This document shows, piece after piece, positions 31,505 to 43,776 of a stretch of 64,000 nucleotides of DNA (the first letter of the stretch is position 1; the number at the start of each line of letters is the position of its first letter). The stretch comes from Myotis daubentonii. Its lineage: Eukaryota; Chordata; Mammalia; Chiroptera; Vespertilionidae. The translations under genes and the position numbers were made by a program. The notes beneath the pieces are model-generated. The model ran no database searches. It saw only the letters and a program-made list of their open reading frames with translations, and had not been told where the DNA came from. The DNA is taken from contig NC_081847.1 of the NCBI RefSeq assembly GCF_963259705.1, forward strand, positions 89,236,546-89,300,545. Reading direction: 5' to 3'.

Positions 31505-32969
31505 ATAACAATAATAGTAATGGTAGAAATTATTTTCTTATTCAGAGAAAATGAGTATTGAAGTCTATTACACCCCTCAGTTTTTTCTTCTTGTATTTGT
31601 GGCTCTGTTATTCGTTGTATTTTTGTTAATTATTATATATTCTTGAGGATTGGCATTTTTATAATTATAAAATATCATTCTTTGTCTCTAGGAATAATTT
31701 TTATCTTAAAATCTACTTGGTCAAATATTATTATAGCCCCTTTACCTCTCCTTTGCTTTATGTTTACATGGTATATCTTTTTATCCTTCAACATTTGGTG
31801 TCATAAAATGTGCCTCTTATAGATATTTTTTCTGGATGTTTTAAAATCTATTCTGCCGTGTATTTTTTAAATTGTCCTACTTAATCTATTTACATTTGAT
31901 GTTATTACTGATAAGGAAGAAATTATTTTATTTTTATTTTTTAAATATATATTTTATTGATTTTTTACAGAGAGGAAGGGAGAGAGATAGAGAGTTAGAA
32001 ACATCGATGAGAGAGAAACACGATCAGCTGCCTCCTGCACATCTCCCAGTGGGGATGTGCCCGCAACCCTGGTACATGCCCTTGACCGGAATTGAACCCG
32101 GGACCTTTCAGTCTGCAGGCCGACGCTCTGTCCACTGAGCCAAACCGGTTTCGGCGAACTTATTTTACTAATTTGTTATTTGTTTACAATTTGTCATGTC
32201 TCTTGTTTCTCCTTTCTCACTGTCTTTATTTGTATTCAATGGTTATTTTCTTGTGTACTTTTTAGTTTTCTTTTTATTTCTTTTACTATATATTTTTGAG
32301 TAATTTTTTTTAGTGGAGATTTTCTTAGGAGATTTTCATCAACTTCTTAACATATAATAGTCCAGCTAGGATTTTTACCATCAGAATTTCAATAGTATAC
32401 AAAACCTTTGCTCCTACAGAGCCTTACTACTTATGCTCTTACTGCTACAAATTAAATCTTTATACCTTGTGTGTCCAATAACATACATTTCTAATTATTG
32501 CTTTATACATTTATGTTTTAAATTAGGTAGGAGAAAAAAATTCACACAAAAAATACATTGTGCTATATTTATTTCTCTCTTTATATTAATCTCTATAGTT
32601 ACCTTTATCAGAGCTCTTTATTTCTTTATGTGGATGAAAGTCACTGTCTAGTTTCCTCTCCTTTTAGCCTGAAGACCATTCTTCAGTATTTCTTTTAGGT
32701 CAGATATACTATCTGGGAATATTTTAATTTCTCCTTTTGAAGCATAGTTTTGCTGAATATAGAATTCTGACTGACACTTTTTTTTTCTTTTTCCTTTAGC
32801 ACTTATAACATATGGTTTCTGGCCTTTCTGCTTTCAAACCTCCCTGGCTTTGACTAAAAATCAACTATTTATCACAATGAGAATCTCTGCAAATGATGAG
32901 TTGCTTCTCTCTTGTTGCTTTCAATATTTCCTTTGTGTTTAACCGCCCGCAGTTTGATGAAGTATCTAG
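31505..32969 (-). mobile_element. old LINE-1 fragment, antisense, part 1
   Basis: Phrases such as GTGCCTCTTATAGATATTTTT and the later GCAGTTTGATGAAGTATCTAGGTG are typical antisense text of the 3' portion of ancient mammalian L1 (L1M). No open frame survives. It is broken by the Ves at 31933. Confidence 0.65.
31933..32156 (-). mobile_element. Ves SINE inserted in the old L1
   Basis: Antisense copy from TATATATTTTATTGATTTTTTACAG to GAGCCAAACCGGTTTCGGC. Flanks AATTATTTTATT and ACTTATTTTACT. Confidence 0.92.
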
Positions 32970-33455
32970 GTGTCTTTGGCTGCTAGGGCTGCCATAGCAA
33001 AATGTTATAGTCTGGTGGCTTAAACAGCAATAATTACTTGTTCACATTTTGGAGGCTAGAAGTCCAATATCCAGGTATCAGCATAGTCAGTTTCTGTTGA
33101 GAACTCTGTTCCCAGGCTGTAGGTGGCCACCTAGCCACTGTTCTCACCTGGTGGGAAAAGACACACAAGTTCCCACCCTCATGACCTCATCTCATGCTTA
33201 TTCTCTTTCAAAAGCCCCATTTCCAAATACCATCACATTGGGGATTACAGCTTCAAAACATGAAGTACTTGAGGCCCGATGTACGAAATGCGTGCAAGGA
33301 GCTCGACCCTTGTGCCCCAGCTGCCTCGGCCCCTCGCGGCCCCACAGTTCTGCCCACGGGTCGTGCTGGAAGGTCATTCCACTGTCCAGTCTAATTAGCA
33401 TATTAGCTCTTTATTATTATAGATGGGCATACACTAATCAGTCCATAATTCTAGC
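32970..33455 (-). mobile_element. MaLR (MST/MLT1-type) LTR, split by a Helitron
   Basis: GGGCTGCCATAGCAAAATG, GGTGGCTTAAACAGCAATAA, CCTCATGACCTCATC and ATTTCCAAATACCATCACATTGGGG are characteristic MaLR LTR text in antisense. The remaining piece (ACTAATCAGTCCATAATTC) continues after 33423. The Helitron at 33268-33423 interrupts it. Confidence 0.85.
33268..33423 (-). mobile_element. Helitron, short 'TCTATAATAATAAAG' subfamily
   Basis: Minus-strand start TCTATAATAATAAAGAGC and a degraded 3' end (GGGCCTCAAG). Inserted in a MaLR LTR, so it is younger than that LTR. Confidence 0.82.
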
Positions 33456-34130
33456 TTATTTGGAGTTCATTGAGCTTTCTGTATGTGTAGATTCATTATT
33501 TTCATTGAATTTGGGAAGTTTTCCCCATTCTTTTCCAAATGGTTTCTCTGCTCCTTTCTCACTTCTCTCAACCTGGGACTCTCATTACGCATTGGTGCCC
33601 CACACATCTCTAAGGTGCTGTTCATTTTTCTTTATTTTTTTTCTGCTTTTCAGAATGGATCATTTCAGTTGACTTTGCATTCACTGATTCTTTCTTCTGC
33701 TCAAATAACTTTTGGTTCTTCTGCTCTCTTCTGCTGAGCCCCTTTTGTGAATTGTTCATTTCAGTGATTCTACTTTTCAAACTCAGAATTCATATCAGGT
33801 CCTTTCTTAAGAAAATAATTTTTCTCATTATTGATATTTCTGTTTGGTATGATATTGTTTTCAGACTTTTCTTTTGTTCTTTATATATGATGTTCCTAAA
33901 CTCTTTGTGCATATTTAAATAGCTGATTTAAACAATTTTTTCTAGAAAATCCAACAATTGGGCTTCCTTTGAGATATTTTCTAATGATTGATTTTACTCT
34001 TGTGTATGGGTCCTACTTTGTTTCTTTGAATCTGTCATTCAATTTATTATTGAAAAATGAATATTTTCAATAGCATGATGTGTGAATTTTGGAAATGAAC
34101 ATTTTTTTCCTCCAGGTTTTGTTGTTGCTG
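33456..34130 (-). mobile_element. old LINE-1 fragment, antisense, part 2
   Basis: Continuation of the L1 text after the LTR: TTTGGAGTTCATTGAGC, GTGTAGATTCATTATTTTC and TGGGAAGTTTTCCCCATTC are standard antisense L1M phrases. Non-coding. Confidence 0.7.
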
Positions 34131-35332
34131 CCAGTTACAGTTATATTGTTTTTTGTTTGTTTAATGAATTTTCTGAAGTAATTTGGTAAAGTCTGTATTG
34201 CTTGTCATGTGTAGCCACTGATGTCTTTTCTCTGCATGAGTAGTCTATCTAATTTTGAAGAATGACTTTCTTAAATTTCTGGAACCAGTACATGTCCCAG
34301 TATATGCTAAGGGGCTCTCTATGTTAGGGCAAGCCTTTGACCCTGAACCATGTAGCTGACAACCATTTCCTAACCTTTACTTCCTATCTTTGTAGGGTCT
34401 GGAGGCCAGTTGGAAGTGAGACTTCGGGCTTTCGTAGGCCTTCACTGAGCATGCCCACATCAACATGTCAGAGCCTTTCAATACCCAATGGACATCTCAT
34501 TCCATAGTTCTTACTTTTCAGCTTTTGTGTAGCCTGAGTCACATATTGACTCAAATGTTACCCACTGTCTTAGGCAGCTGCAATGGGAAAACTTTTCTTT
34601 TTTTTTTATAATTGCTTTCCATAAATTCTCCCGGGAAGAAGGCTTTCACACTGGGTGAGCTCTGAGTCATGGCGACTTCAGACAGCCTGCTACATGGGAT
34701 CTCCCAGAGCACCACCAGACAGGCGAAAGAATACGGCCGCACTTTGGTACCCGGGCTTTGAAAGCTTCCAGTTTCATTCTCTTCTCTCTCATGCCTACCA
34801 GGCTGTACTAATAATGTGGGCTGTGATTTTCCAAGGCTACTGCAGAGCAACACCGGAGGAGGTGGAACTAGTGCCAGTTAAAACACCATACATTTTCCTG
34901 TTCTTTCCAAGATGCAGGTTTTTTTTCTTTAATGCATGCTCACAGGGTTGTTGTAAGCCTTTGATGAGTGCCCAGTGATTTGGGGAAGTTGATTCTGACC
35001 ATTTTTTTTTTTTGCCACTTTTTTCCATTGCTTTTAGGAAGAGCATCTTTTCAGAGGTCCTCACTCTGCCATTTTGGTTGATGCCACCTCCATACACTGC
35101 GTTTGAATAGTACAGTTGAAGCTTCCTGCCCAAGTGTGTGGCCTTAGGCTGGCAGTTAGCTCAGGGTCCCTCTAAAGGAGCAAGCAGACTGGTAGGACAC
35201 TGCTCACTGAACAATGCGGGGCAGTTGGCCAACCATCGTCCACTTTCCTGGTTGCGAAATGGCGCTGAACTAATTAGCTGCTCTGAGTCACTCTTTGAGG
35301 TCCTGTGTTTCCTAAGGAATTCTTACACTTTT
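34131..35332. other. intronic, probably further old repeat
   Basis: T-rich, possibly more of the ancient L1 but not confidently assigned. Open frames in this stretch have no recognisable domain. Confidence 0.35.
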
Positions 35333-35640
35333 TTAAAAAAGTGTCTTTATTGGTTAAGGTATTACAAATGTGTCCTCATCCCCCCATTAATCCCCAACCT
35401 CCCCCCCCCCCACACACACACACTCATACTCTCATCCCCCTGTTGTCCGTGTCCATTGGTTTGGCTTATATGCATGCATACAAGTCCTTTGGTTGATCTC
35501 TTCCCCTTACCCTCTCCCTCCCCTACTTTCCCTCTGGGGATTGATAGCCTGATCGCTAATTCTCAGTCTTTGGATCTGTCCCTGTTCATCAGTCTATGTT
35601 GTTCTCTATATTCCACAAATGAGTGAGATCATGTGGTATT
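35333..35640 (-). mobile_element. L1 3' end fragment, antisense
   Basis: GTGTCTTTATTGGTTAAGGTATTAC is the antisense A-tail side. ATGCATGCATACAAG matches the 25331 copy. CACAAATGAGTGAGATCATG is the standard L1 3'-region text. Poly-C/(CA)n at 35400-35422. Confidence 0.83.
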
Positions 35641-36186
35641 TAGGAATTCTTAAACTTTAAGTAAAACAGTAAAGAAGCCTCAATTGACATCAAAAGGAGG
35701 TTCCCAAATGAAGAAATAGTGAACAGTTATTATGACTGAAGTTGAAATATTATCATTCACATTGCTAAAAACATGTCACCCGTATTGGGATGAATTTTCC
35801 CCTTAGTAAAAGCACATTTAGACAACACATGGCACTGCCACATTTTTGGTTTTGATACATTTGTAACATCTGTGAGTGTGGCAAAGAATTGCCACTCAAG
35901 AATTAATATAATACTCAGAATATAGATCAAGCTATGTGGAGCCCCAGAGCAGGCTGGTAATTTGGTGCCACTTAAGCAGATAGTCTTTGAATGTTTTCCA
36001 GTATTTATTTGGTGGATATAGGAGAAATTGATTTTCTGTTTATAAAATATTTACTTCTTTATTCTCATAAAAAATTAAAAATAATGATATTTTAATTAAC
36101 TTAGAAGATGAAAATTTCTTATTTTAATCAGCATTTAAACTTGGATACTTCAAAATTACATCAGTCAATAGATTAATATTAATGTA
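35641..36186. other. intronic, nothing recognised
   Basis: AT-rich unique DNA. Confidence 0.45.
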
Positions 36187-36497
36187 CTAGAGGCCTGGTG
36201 CACCAGTGGGGTCCCTTAGCCGGGCCTGTGGGATCAGGCCGAAACTGGCTCTCAGTCTGAGGGGCCCCGGATTGCGAGAGGGTGCAGGCCAGGCCGAGGG
36301 ACCCCACTCGTGCACGATCAGGGCTGGGGAGGGACGCGGGAATTTGGCCAGCCAGGGAGGGACCGCAGTAGGGCTCTAGGGCATGTCTCACTCAGTCCTG
36401 ATCGGCTAGACCCCAGCAGCAAGCTAACCTACCAGTCCGAGTGTCTTCCCCCTGGTGGTCAGTGCATGTCATAGCAACTGGTCGACTGTTAGATTAT

Positions 36498-36511
36498 CTG
36501 CCCCCTGGTGG
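36498..36511 (-). promoter_or_regulatory. CTCF core match in Helitron
   Basis: CTGCCCCCTGGTGG, 18 bp from the left end of the nested hAT element. Confidence 0.5.
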
Positions 36512-36529
36512 TCAGTGCACATCATAGGG

Positions 36530-36764
36530 CAGTGATGGTGAACCTATGACACGCCTGTCAGAGGTGACACGCGAACTCATATTTTTGGTTGATTTTTCTT
36601 TGTTAAATGGCATTTAAATATATAAAATAAATATCAAAAATATAAATCTTTGTTTTACTATGGTTACAAATATCAAAAAATTTCTATATGTGACACGGCA
36701 CCAGAGTTAACTTAGGGTTTTTCAAAATGCTGACATGCCGAGCTCAAAAGGTTCGCCATCACTG
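36530..36764. mobile_element. nhAT MITE, 'GTGATGGCGAACC' family, copy 2
   Basis: Ends CAGTGATGGTGAACC and GGTTCGCCATCACTG. Flanks TCATAGGG (36522-36529) and TCACAGGG (36765-36772). 235 bp, the same length as 18745-18979. Confidence 0.94.
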
Positions 36765-36873
36765 TCACAGGGAGTGGTTGAGCAGCCTTAGCATATCATC
36801 ATTAGCATATTACGCTTTGATTGGTTGAATGGATGGCCAGACACTTAGCATAATAGGCTTTTATTATATAGGA

Positions 36874-38400
36874 TTGATGTAGTTACCAAAATATATTTAG
36901 GTCATTTGCTATTATAATGCTAGGTGATGATATAGTAGAGATATTTAATAATTCAAGTATTTAATAGAACCTCACCTAGGTTGTAAAAAGATAATTTGTA
37001 ATAATTTGAAAAATATGTTATATTACATATATATGTATATATTTTTATTCTAGGTTAGAAATTATTGGAATTTTAAATACAATATTGTTCTTTTTGTCTC
37101 AAGGAATACCCTATCCAGATTGAAAGAAAACAATAAAGTAATGTATTAAAAAAATGACAGGTGATATTAAGATTGCATATTCCTATATTCATCAACAGAC
37201 TGGGACCTTTGATTCCAGAAGGAAGGTGCTATAGAAGTATAGCACATACAAGTATGCACAGTACTTATACCTAATAGTGATAATAAAAACTATATTGCTA
37301 GTCATATATTTACTCTATGTTTATTGTTATTTTAGAGCACACTCTTTATACTTATAAAAAAGTTTGTTCTAATACCATATGCTGCTATGCAGACAGTAGC
37401 TTCATACATCTCGTGTTTACCACGTCATTTTCTTGATTGCATCATTCGCTCTTGTGCTCGCTTTAATCCTGAGTTGTTTGGTGCAGTGACATGCTGTAGA
37501 GGCTTATAGCCCTGAAACAACAGGCTATATACCCTGTGGCCTCGGTGTGTAGTAGGCATCCCATCTAGGTTCCTGTAAGTCACTCTGTGATGTTCGCGCA
37601 ATGACAGAATTGGTCAATGATACATTTTTTGGAATGTATCCTAGTCTTTAAGTGGCACATGCTGTACATTTGCCTTTACTCAGTATGGGCAAAAAGGGAC
37701 CAAATTTGGTATTAGAGGGCATGAGTAATATTCTTAGGGAGATAGGAGATTTCTGCTGTTGTAGAAATAGTTTGGCAGTTTTGGAGATGATTAATGACAT
37801 ATTGTTTTTATTAATCCCCTACTTACAGCACATCAAATTTAAAATGGAATTCTTTAGAAAAATCACCTTGGGAAATAACTGCCTTATAGCGTTGAGTATA
37901 TCAGTGCACAGACACCAGGGCCCCATCTGGTAGGGCTTCCGTTTGCATTTTAAGGCTTACGCAGAATCTCAAAACGCTCTTTCAAAAATCCTTTGTTTTA
38001 GGATCCAAGTGTCCTTGGTTCCCAAATGTATGCATGTACACATATGTAAAGATTGCCTTAAAATTTCTTAAGTAAACTATTAAACCTAATTTTAATGGAC
38101 AAATACTTTTTGTTTCTCCATGTATGTCCCCCAGTTAAATATTACCTTTGCCAAATGCGCTAGGAAGTCAGCATTTAGCGATACACTGACTAATCAAGCA
38201 TCTCCAAATGTGTTTGGAAAAATCAATGATACAGTGTATACTCAGCAATACATATGTTGCTTATGATTTGTGTTCAAATTGTGTGGCTCCTATTAAAAAG
38301 ATAATAATAAAAGCTTTTATCATGGAAAGTCCTGGCTATCGCAACCGAATATTAATTGTTGTCCGAGAAGGGGACGGATCCACATTGTAAACACTGGAAA
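36874..38400. other. intronic, nothing recognised
   Basis: About 1.5 kb with no assigned repeat. The part after about 37400 is less AT-rich and could be conserved. A purine/pyrimidine-balanced stretch precedes the GC-rich island. Confidence 0.4.
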
Positions 38401-38489
38401 ATCTGTCCTAAAAATTTTCAACTGGAGAATGAGCAGCAGTTTCTCTGGCTTTCCCTTTGTTTACATCCGAACAACAGCCTTTCCTTCTT

Positions 38490-39560
38490 TCAAAATCGGG
38501 GCGCATTTTGATGCTTTTGAAAGCAAGGCGGCAGCCCCCACGGGCTCCGCTGCCAGGAGCGACGCCCTTCTCTGCCTGAGCTGGTTTTGCTCCAGTCAAT
38601 AAACACCCACCGGGTTCGGTTCCTTCAGGCTCTGAGCAAAACCAGCTTCCGAATGCAATTCTGAACTGCCCGCTAGGGGCGCCTCTGCCGGACAGGGTTT
38701 AGCTGGCTGGGGTGGCAGGACCCGCTGCTGATACCTGCACCCCAGGCCCTTCTGTCTCCCCTGGGAAGCCTGGGTCCTCTGAGCCCCTGGCTGCACTGGC
38801 CGCTTCCTCCTCCGAGGAGCTGCCGGCCCCTCCACCCTGCGCGCCAGGGAGGGGCGGAGAGAAGGGCAGGGAGAGGACCCGGTGGGTGTCCTAGCCCTCG
38901 GGGGTCACTCCAGGTGGGCGAGAAGTGCCGCCCAGTGGGTAGGGACGTAGAGGGAGTGAGGAACTGATTCCCATCCAGCGGGGTCTCCTGGCCTCGGCCT
39001 CGCTTCAAGGTGGGGATGGGTTGGGGCCTTGGCCTGCCTCCTGCAGGCGTTGACGTTGCCAGGGCAACTGTGCGGTTGGCCAGGGACACGGGAGGCTGAG
39101 CGCGTGGAGGGGCTGGCGTGGGGCGTGTGGGTGGAGGACCAGCCCAGAGCCAGCGCCAGGTAGTGAGGTCTGGAGGCGGTGGGGCTGGGGTACAGGGCCC
39201 CTTTCCCCCCTCCACCCCTCCTGGGTTGTCATGGAGACGCTGGGGCAGCCTTGCCTGCACCCGCTGCTCCTGCAGGCGCTGGAGTAGAAACAGCAACCAG
39301 AGCCCTTCTGCCCCAGCGGCTCCTCCAGGAGCCCCAACCCAGCAGCTGCCGCCTGTCGCCTCCCACAAACAGGAAATGAGAGGGCAGGTGTCCAGAAGTC
39401 ACCCCGGGTCCCCTCCGCCGCCCCCCCCCCCCCCCCCCCGCAAACGCCTTTGTTTGCTCGGCTTTCCACCCAGATTTCTCTGTCTCTGTGCCTGTCTTCC
39501 ACTCACCGCGGAGGAGGATGGAAACGTAGGGCTCCCTTTACACTGTGTCTGCCACAGGCT
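38490..39560 (+). promoter_or_regulatory. intragenic GC-rich/CpG-containing island
   Basis: GC content jumps for about 1 kb inside an AT-rich intron, with repeated CpGs at 38500-38700 and 38820-39200 and a poly-C tract at 39419-39440. It is about 9 kb upstream of exon 2 and could be an alternative NOL4 promoter, an enhancer or a non-coding RNA start. No exon is demonstrable. Overlapping open frames on both strands look like GC-driven chance. Confidence 0.45.
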
Positions 39561-41039
39561 GCCCTGTTAGCAAGCAGCTCACTAGCTCCGCAGGACACTG
39601 TCCTGCCCAGATCTAAGGCCCACAGAAAGAGAATTCCCAGTTGTGTGTCCTTTTCATCACAGAAAACGCATGGAATTCCTGTTTTCACTTAGAGGATATG
39701 GATACTCTTTGTAGGAATGTCCTCTTGATGGAATGAGCTGCTTTCTGACAAATGTGGAAGTCAGATGTGTTGGAATATCTGGGGACATAATAGAGAAAAA
39801 AACGGGCTGCTCAGAAGCCTGGTCCTTGTTTCTGTGTGTGTGTGTGTCTGTGTCCCCAACTCTATATGCCAATCCAGTGCTTAAATCTCTTTTTTTCTGG
39901 GCTCTGTTTCTTCCATGTTTGAGAGCCATTTTTGGCTTTGCAAAGGGGGTTATTTTAGCCTGGGTCAGCCTTGGAACTGGGGTGGGAGGGTGTAGCCTAG
40001 AATACTGACACTTAGCTCAGGTTCAAGATTAAGTGCACGATGCATCTCTCCTGACTACAGACATGAATGCACTTAGCAGGAAGGACTGCCCGATTAGAGC
40101 AGGTTGAGGCTTCTGTGACCTTGAGTTGCCGGCCCTACAGGCAGGCTCTGTGAACCGCTGTTGGTCACAGCCCCTTGCTTCTCAGTTTCTGCCTGCTTAC
40201 TGTGGCTACGGCCCGGCTCTCATTCTCTGAAAGCTCCCTGTGGCTTTTGCTACTGATAATCATGAGTTTCCTTCCATAGTTCTGCAATTTTGAATAGACC
40301 AGCCTTTTCAGCTGACTTTAATACTATGTCTTTAGAAAGTCCCAACAATTCAGGACAACAATTTCTTTCCTAAAGCTGATGGGTGAGATAGGTAATAATT
40401 TGGGTTTTCCCCACACCTTCCGTGTCATGGGGTTTTCAAAACCACCGGGAGAGTTTTATACCGTCCAAGCACCAGGGAAAGCTCTGAATGCGAGACATGC
40501 TTGTCTTCGGTGTCCTATCACTTGGCTGCAGCCTCTTCCAGAGGTTTCCGGGGTTCCCCGGGCATGGAATCTGGTTCTCCCTTTCACCTGTCATCCCACT
40601 GCTAAGAATTGGACCCTCTTGACCTAACCTGTCCTTTTCCTTGAAAATCTCCCCATCTCTCCTGGCACTTCTCTGCCCTCTTCGAAGGTCTTTCTCAGTC
40701 TTTCACTTTTTCCTTTTCCTTTTTATTAAAATTTTATTATTGTATATTGCTTTTCTGTCATATCCATCTTACATATTTTCATGGGCCTTCTCATTCCCAT
40801 CCAGAGCTTCATACGCCCTGTCATTCTCTTGTCTCTTTAGTCTGTGTTATCTTGTGCAGACTTTGCTTGAACTCTAGGCCCCTATTTCTAGCTACTTCGT
40901 GGACCTTAATACTTGTCTTTCCAGTAGGCATCTTCAGTTCAACCCACCCCGGACTGAACCATGTTCCTTCCCAGTTTCTTATTCTGTTCTGACTTTCCCT
41001 CTCCATGATAGTTACATGATCGCTGACAAGGAGCATGCA
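39561..41039. other. intronic, nothing firm
   Basis: Unassigned. (TG)n short run at 39834-39850. A pyrimidine-rich stretch at 40640-40760. Confidence 0.4.
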
Positions 41040-41235
41040 GACAACCATGGATAAGCTGGTGCTAGGATCAAGCTGCCTTGATTCATAGCCAAGCTCCACA
41101 ACTTGCTAGTGGTGTCATTTGGGACATTGCTGAACCTTTCTGCTCTTCTTGGCACTTTGCAGGAGTTAAATAGCGCACATGTTACACAGTACATGTAAGC
41201 GCTCGATAGATGTTAGAAGATGTTGGTTATGATGG
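41040..41235 (+). repeat. MIR SINE
   Basis: TAGCCAAGCTCCACAACTTG...CTAGTGGTG and later TACATGTAAGCGCTCGATAGATG follow the MIR core and 3' end in order. Confidence 0.7.
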
Positions 41236-41265
41236 GGGTCTTGAGATCTCACCGACAGGATTTTT

Positions 41266-41486
41266 TAAAAAATATATTTTATTGATTTTTTACAGAGAGG
41301 AAGGGAGAGGGATAGAGAGTTAGAAACATCAATGAGAGAGAAACATCAATCAGCTGCCTCCTGCACGCCCCCTACTGGGGATGTGCCCGCAACCAAGGTA
41401 CATGCCCTTGACCAGAATCAAACCTGGGACCTTTCAGTCCGCAGGCCTACGCTCTATCCACTGAGGCAAACTGGTCAGGGCCCCCT
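41266..41486 (-). mobile_element. Ves SINE
   Basis: Antisense copy with an exact duplication GACAGGATTTTT (41254-41265 and 41487-41498). Confidence 0.95.
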
Positions 41487-41498
41487 GACAGGATTTTT

Positions 41499-42380
41499 AT
41501 GGAGCCACTTGGGGGAAGTTCCGCAGCCTTTACTTCTAACAGACAGGAAGTCTAAGAACCAGAGGAGGAAGGGCATACGCTCACCTTCAGGGTGGAGGAC
41601 ATTGGAAATGTTTCCGCCAACAGGCATTTTCGGCTGCTACTCCGTGAATATCTCTTCTTGGGAAACTCTCTTTGTGGAGAGAACGTCCTGTTCCTTGCTG
41701 ATTGTTTTGAAACGGACTTTCCTTAAGCCTGCATTTTGTTATTTTAGCTTTCTTTTTCTGAGTGCTCGGAAAGAAAGATGGACATGGAATTGTGAATCAT
41801 GGCTAGAATGATAGAATCCCTTTAGGTTGGGAAAAATTGGGCCTGGCTGCTGCGTGGTGGTCTCTTTCGTGTCCTGCGCATTCCAGAGTAAGCACTCCTC
41901 AGTAATTCCAAACTTACGTTTCTGTTGGTTCTCACCTCCCAATACCGACTGCCTGTTTTACCAAATATTACTGTCCTTGGTGAATGTGAAGCCTATTTTT
42001 CTACTCCTTGTCCCTTGTATCTTTGCACATGTCCTGTGTTTCTGTCAGGTCTGGCTAGTAAATGAAGCAGAGGCTCCCACTTGTCCGTCATATTCATTGT
42101 TTTCTCCCTCAGAGGAACAGGACCCTCTGACTCGCAGCGGGACACGGGACTGCATTTGGCCAGTTTGCGGACTGCGTTTGCTAGCGTTCCTTGCCTCTCG
42201 GTGTGGTCCAGTGATTGAGGGTGGACCTTAAGCATGATGAGCACAACTTATTTCCTGCACGTTCTCACTTCTACTTCTCGATGGGAAATAGTGAAGTCTG
42301 GAGAGGCCTGGGCAGTCATGTGTTTCTGACAGCAGAGCTACGCCCCGCCCACTGGACTGTTAGATGACAGATAAATGCAT
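41499..42380. other. intronic, nothing recognised
   Basis: No repeat or exon identified. Open frames present are without recognisable homology. Confidence 0.4.
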
Positions 42381-43290
42381 TTCCATCTACATATCTTGAG
42401 GTCCTTTTATTACGATACAGTCTCTGTCTTAACACAGTATTTTGTAAACATTATGACTCGTGTCTGTGGTGGTATTTCATTTTTTAATTTGCAATTTCCT
42501 GATGACATATTAGTAGAACATCTTTTCACATACTTGATTTCCATTTGTACATCTTCAGTGAGATATCTGTTCAGATATTTTGACCGTTTTGTAATCAGAC
42601 TTTTGTTTTCTTATTGTAGGATTTTAAGACTTTGTATATTTTGGATAATAATTTTTTATCAGGTATATCTTTGGGCAAATATTTTCTCCCCATGTGTGAC
42701 TTATTTTTTCAATCTCTTGACCATGTCTCTTACAGAGCAGAACTTTTTAATTATAATGAAGTCCAGCCTACGAATTATTTTTTTTCGTCCATAGTACCCT
42801 CACTGTTGTACCAAAAAAAAAAAAAAAAATCATTGTCATGCCCAAGTTCATCGAGGTATTTTTCCTGTATTCTAGGAGTTTTTATCATTTGGAATTTTTA
42901 CATTTAGGGCTATGCTCCATTTTGAATCACTCTTTATGAAGAGTGTAGCTCTGTGTCTAGATTCTTTCTCTTTCTGTTACATGTAGATGTCTATTTTCCC
43001 AGCGCCAGTTGCTGAAAAGACTGTCTTTATACATTTTATTGCCTTTGCCCCTTTGTAAAGACCAGTTTATGTTTATGTGGGTCTGTCTATTCATGTACTT
43101 CATTTTCTGTTGCATTGATCTTTTCATCTGTTCTTTTGTCTGTTTGACACTGTCTTGGTTACAGTAGCTTTTAGTGAACCTTGAGGTTGGGTAGTGTCAA
43201 TCCTCTCACTTTGCTCTTCTCCTTTAATATCGTGTTGGCTTTTCTGGGTGCCCTTTACTTTTTCTTTAGGGAACTATCACCAGAACGCTG
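42381..43290 (-). mobile_element. LINE-1 fragment, antisense
   Basis: GTATATTTTGGATAATAATTTTTTATCAGGTAT, TTTTCTCCCCATGTG and TCTTGGTTACAGTAGC are typical antisense L1 3'-end phrases (sequence at about 42634-43170). A 17-base A run at 42813-42829 lies within. No coding frame. Confidence 0.8.
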
Positions 43291-43453
43291 TCTCTTTATG
43301 TCAGAGGCTTAGTCAGGCATTAGGAGGACACACATTATCCTATATAATAAAAGCCTAATATGGTAAGTGTCCGGTCATCCGTTCAACCAATCAAAGTGTA
43401 ATATGCTAATGATATGCTAAGGCCGCTCAACCGCTTGCTATGACGTGCACTGG

Positions 43454-43467
43454 CCACCAGGGGGCAG
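43454..43467 (+). promoter_or_regulatory. CTCF core match in Helitron
   Basis: CCACCAGGGGGCAG, exact. Confidence 0.5.
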
Positions 43468-43506
43468 ACAGTAGACTGGTCGATCATTTGCTACAATGTG
43501 CACTGA

Positions 43507-43520
43507 CCACCAGGGGGCAG
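43507..43520 (+). promoter_or_regulatory. CTCF core match in Helitron
   Basis: CCACCAGGGGGCAG, exact, 53 bp after the previous one, the same spacing as in the 21790 copy. Confidence 0.5.
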
Positions 43521-43762
43521 ACACTCCAACAGGTAGGTTAGCTTGCTGCTGGGGTCCGGCCGATCAGGACTGTGTGAGACGGGCCGGACACGCCCTGGAG
43601 CCCTCCCAAGGTCCCTCCCTGGCTGGCCAACCACCTGCGTCCCTCCCTGGCCCCAATTGTTCACTAGCAGGGTCCCTCAGTCTGGCCTGTGCCCTCTCAC
43701 AATCTGGGACCCCTCGGGATGTCGGAGAGCCAGTTTGGGCCCAATCCCGCTCAACACAGGAG

Positions 43763-43776
43763 CTGCCCCCTGGTGG
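43763..43776 (-). promoter_or_regulatory. CTCF core match in Helitron
   Basis: CTGCCCCCTGGTGG, opposed to the two upstream + strand cores. Confidence 0.5.

Larger units (their letters stand above)
36187..36873 (-). mobile_element. HeliBat-type Helitron with nested hAT
   Basis: Minus-strand start TCCTATATAATAAAAGCC and end GGCCTCTAG. A 235-bp hAT MITE (36530-36764) is inserted in it. Contains one perfect (36498-36511) and one near-perfect (36445-36458) CTCF core on the minus strand. Confidence 0.9.

Noticed and set aside
31872..32138. Open frame through a SINE
   Set aside because: Consists of old L1 and antisense Ves sequence. Similar frames at 41332 and 60704 are also Ves-derived.
33049..33672. 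207-codon open frame
   Set aside because: It crosses a MaLR LTR, a Helitron and an old antisense L1, so it cannot be one gene.
38670..38683. CTCF site CCCGCTAGGGGCGCC in the intragenic island
   Set aside because: One G short between the A and CGC compared with the CTCF core, so the match fails in register. Left as unproven.
38673..39502. Long minus-strand frames in the internal GC-rich island (231 and 165 codons)
   Set aside because: No domain, no splice context, low-complexity translation. Explained by base composition.
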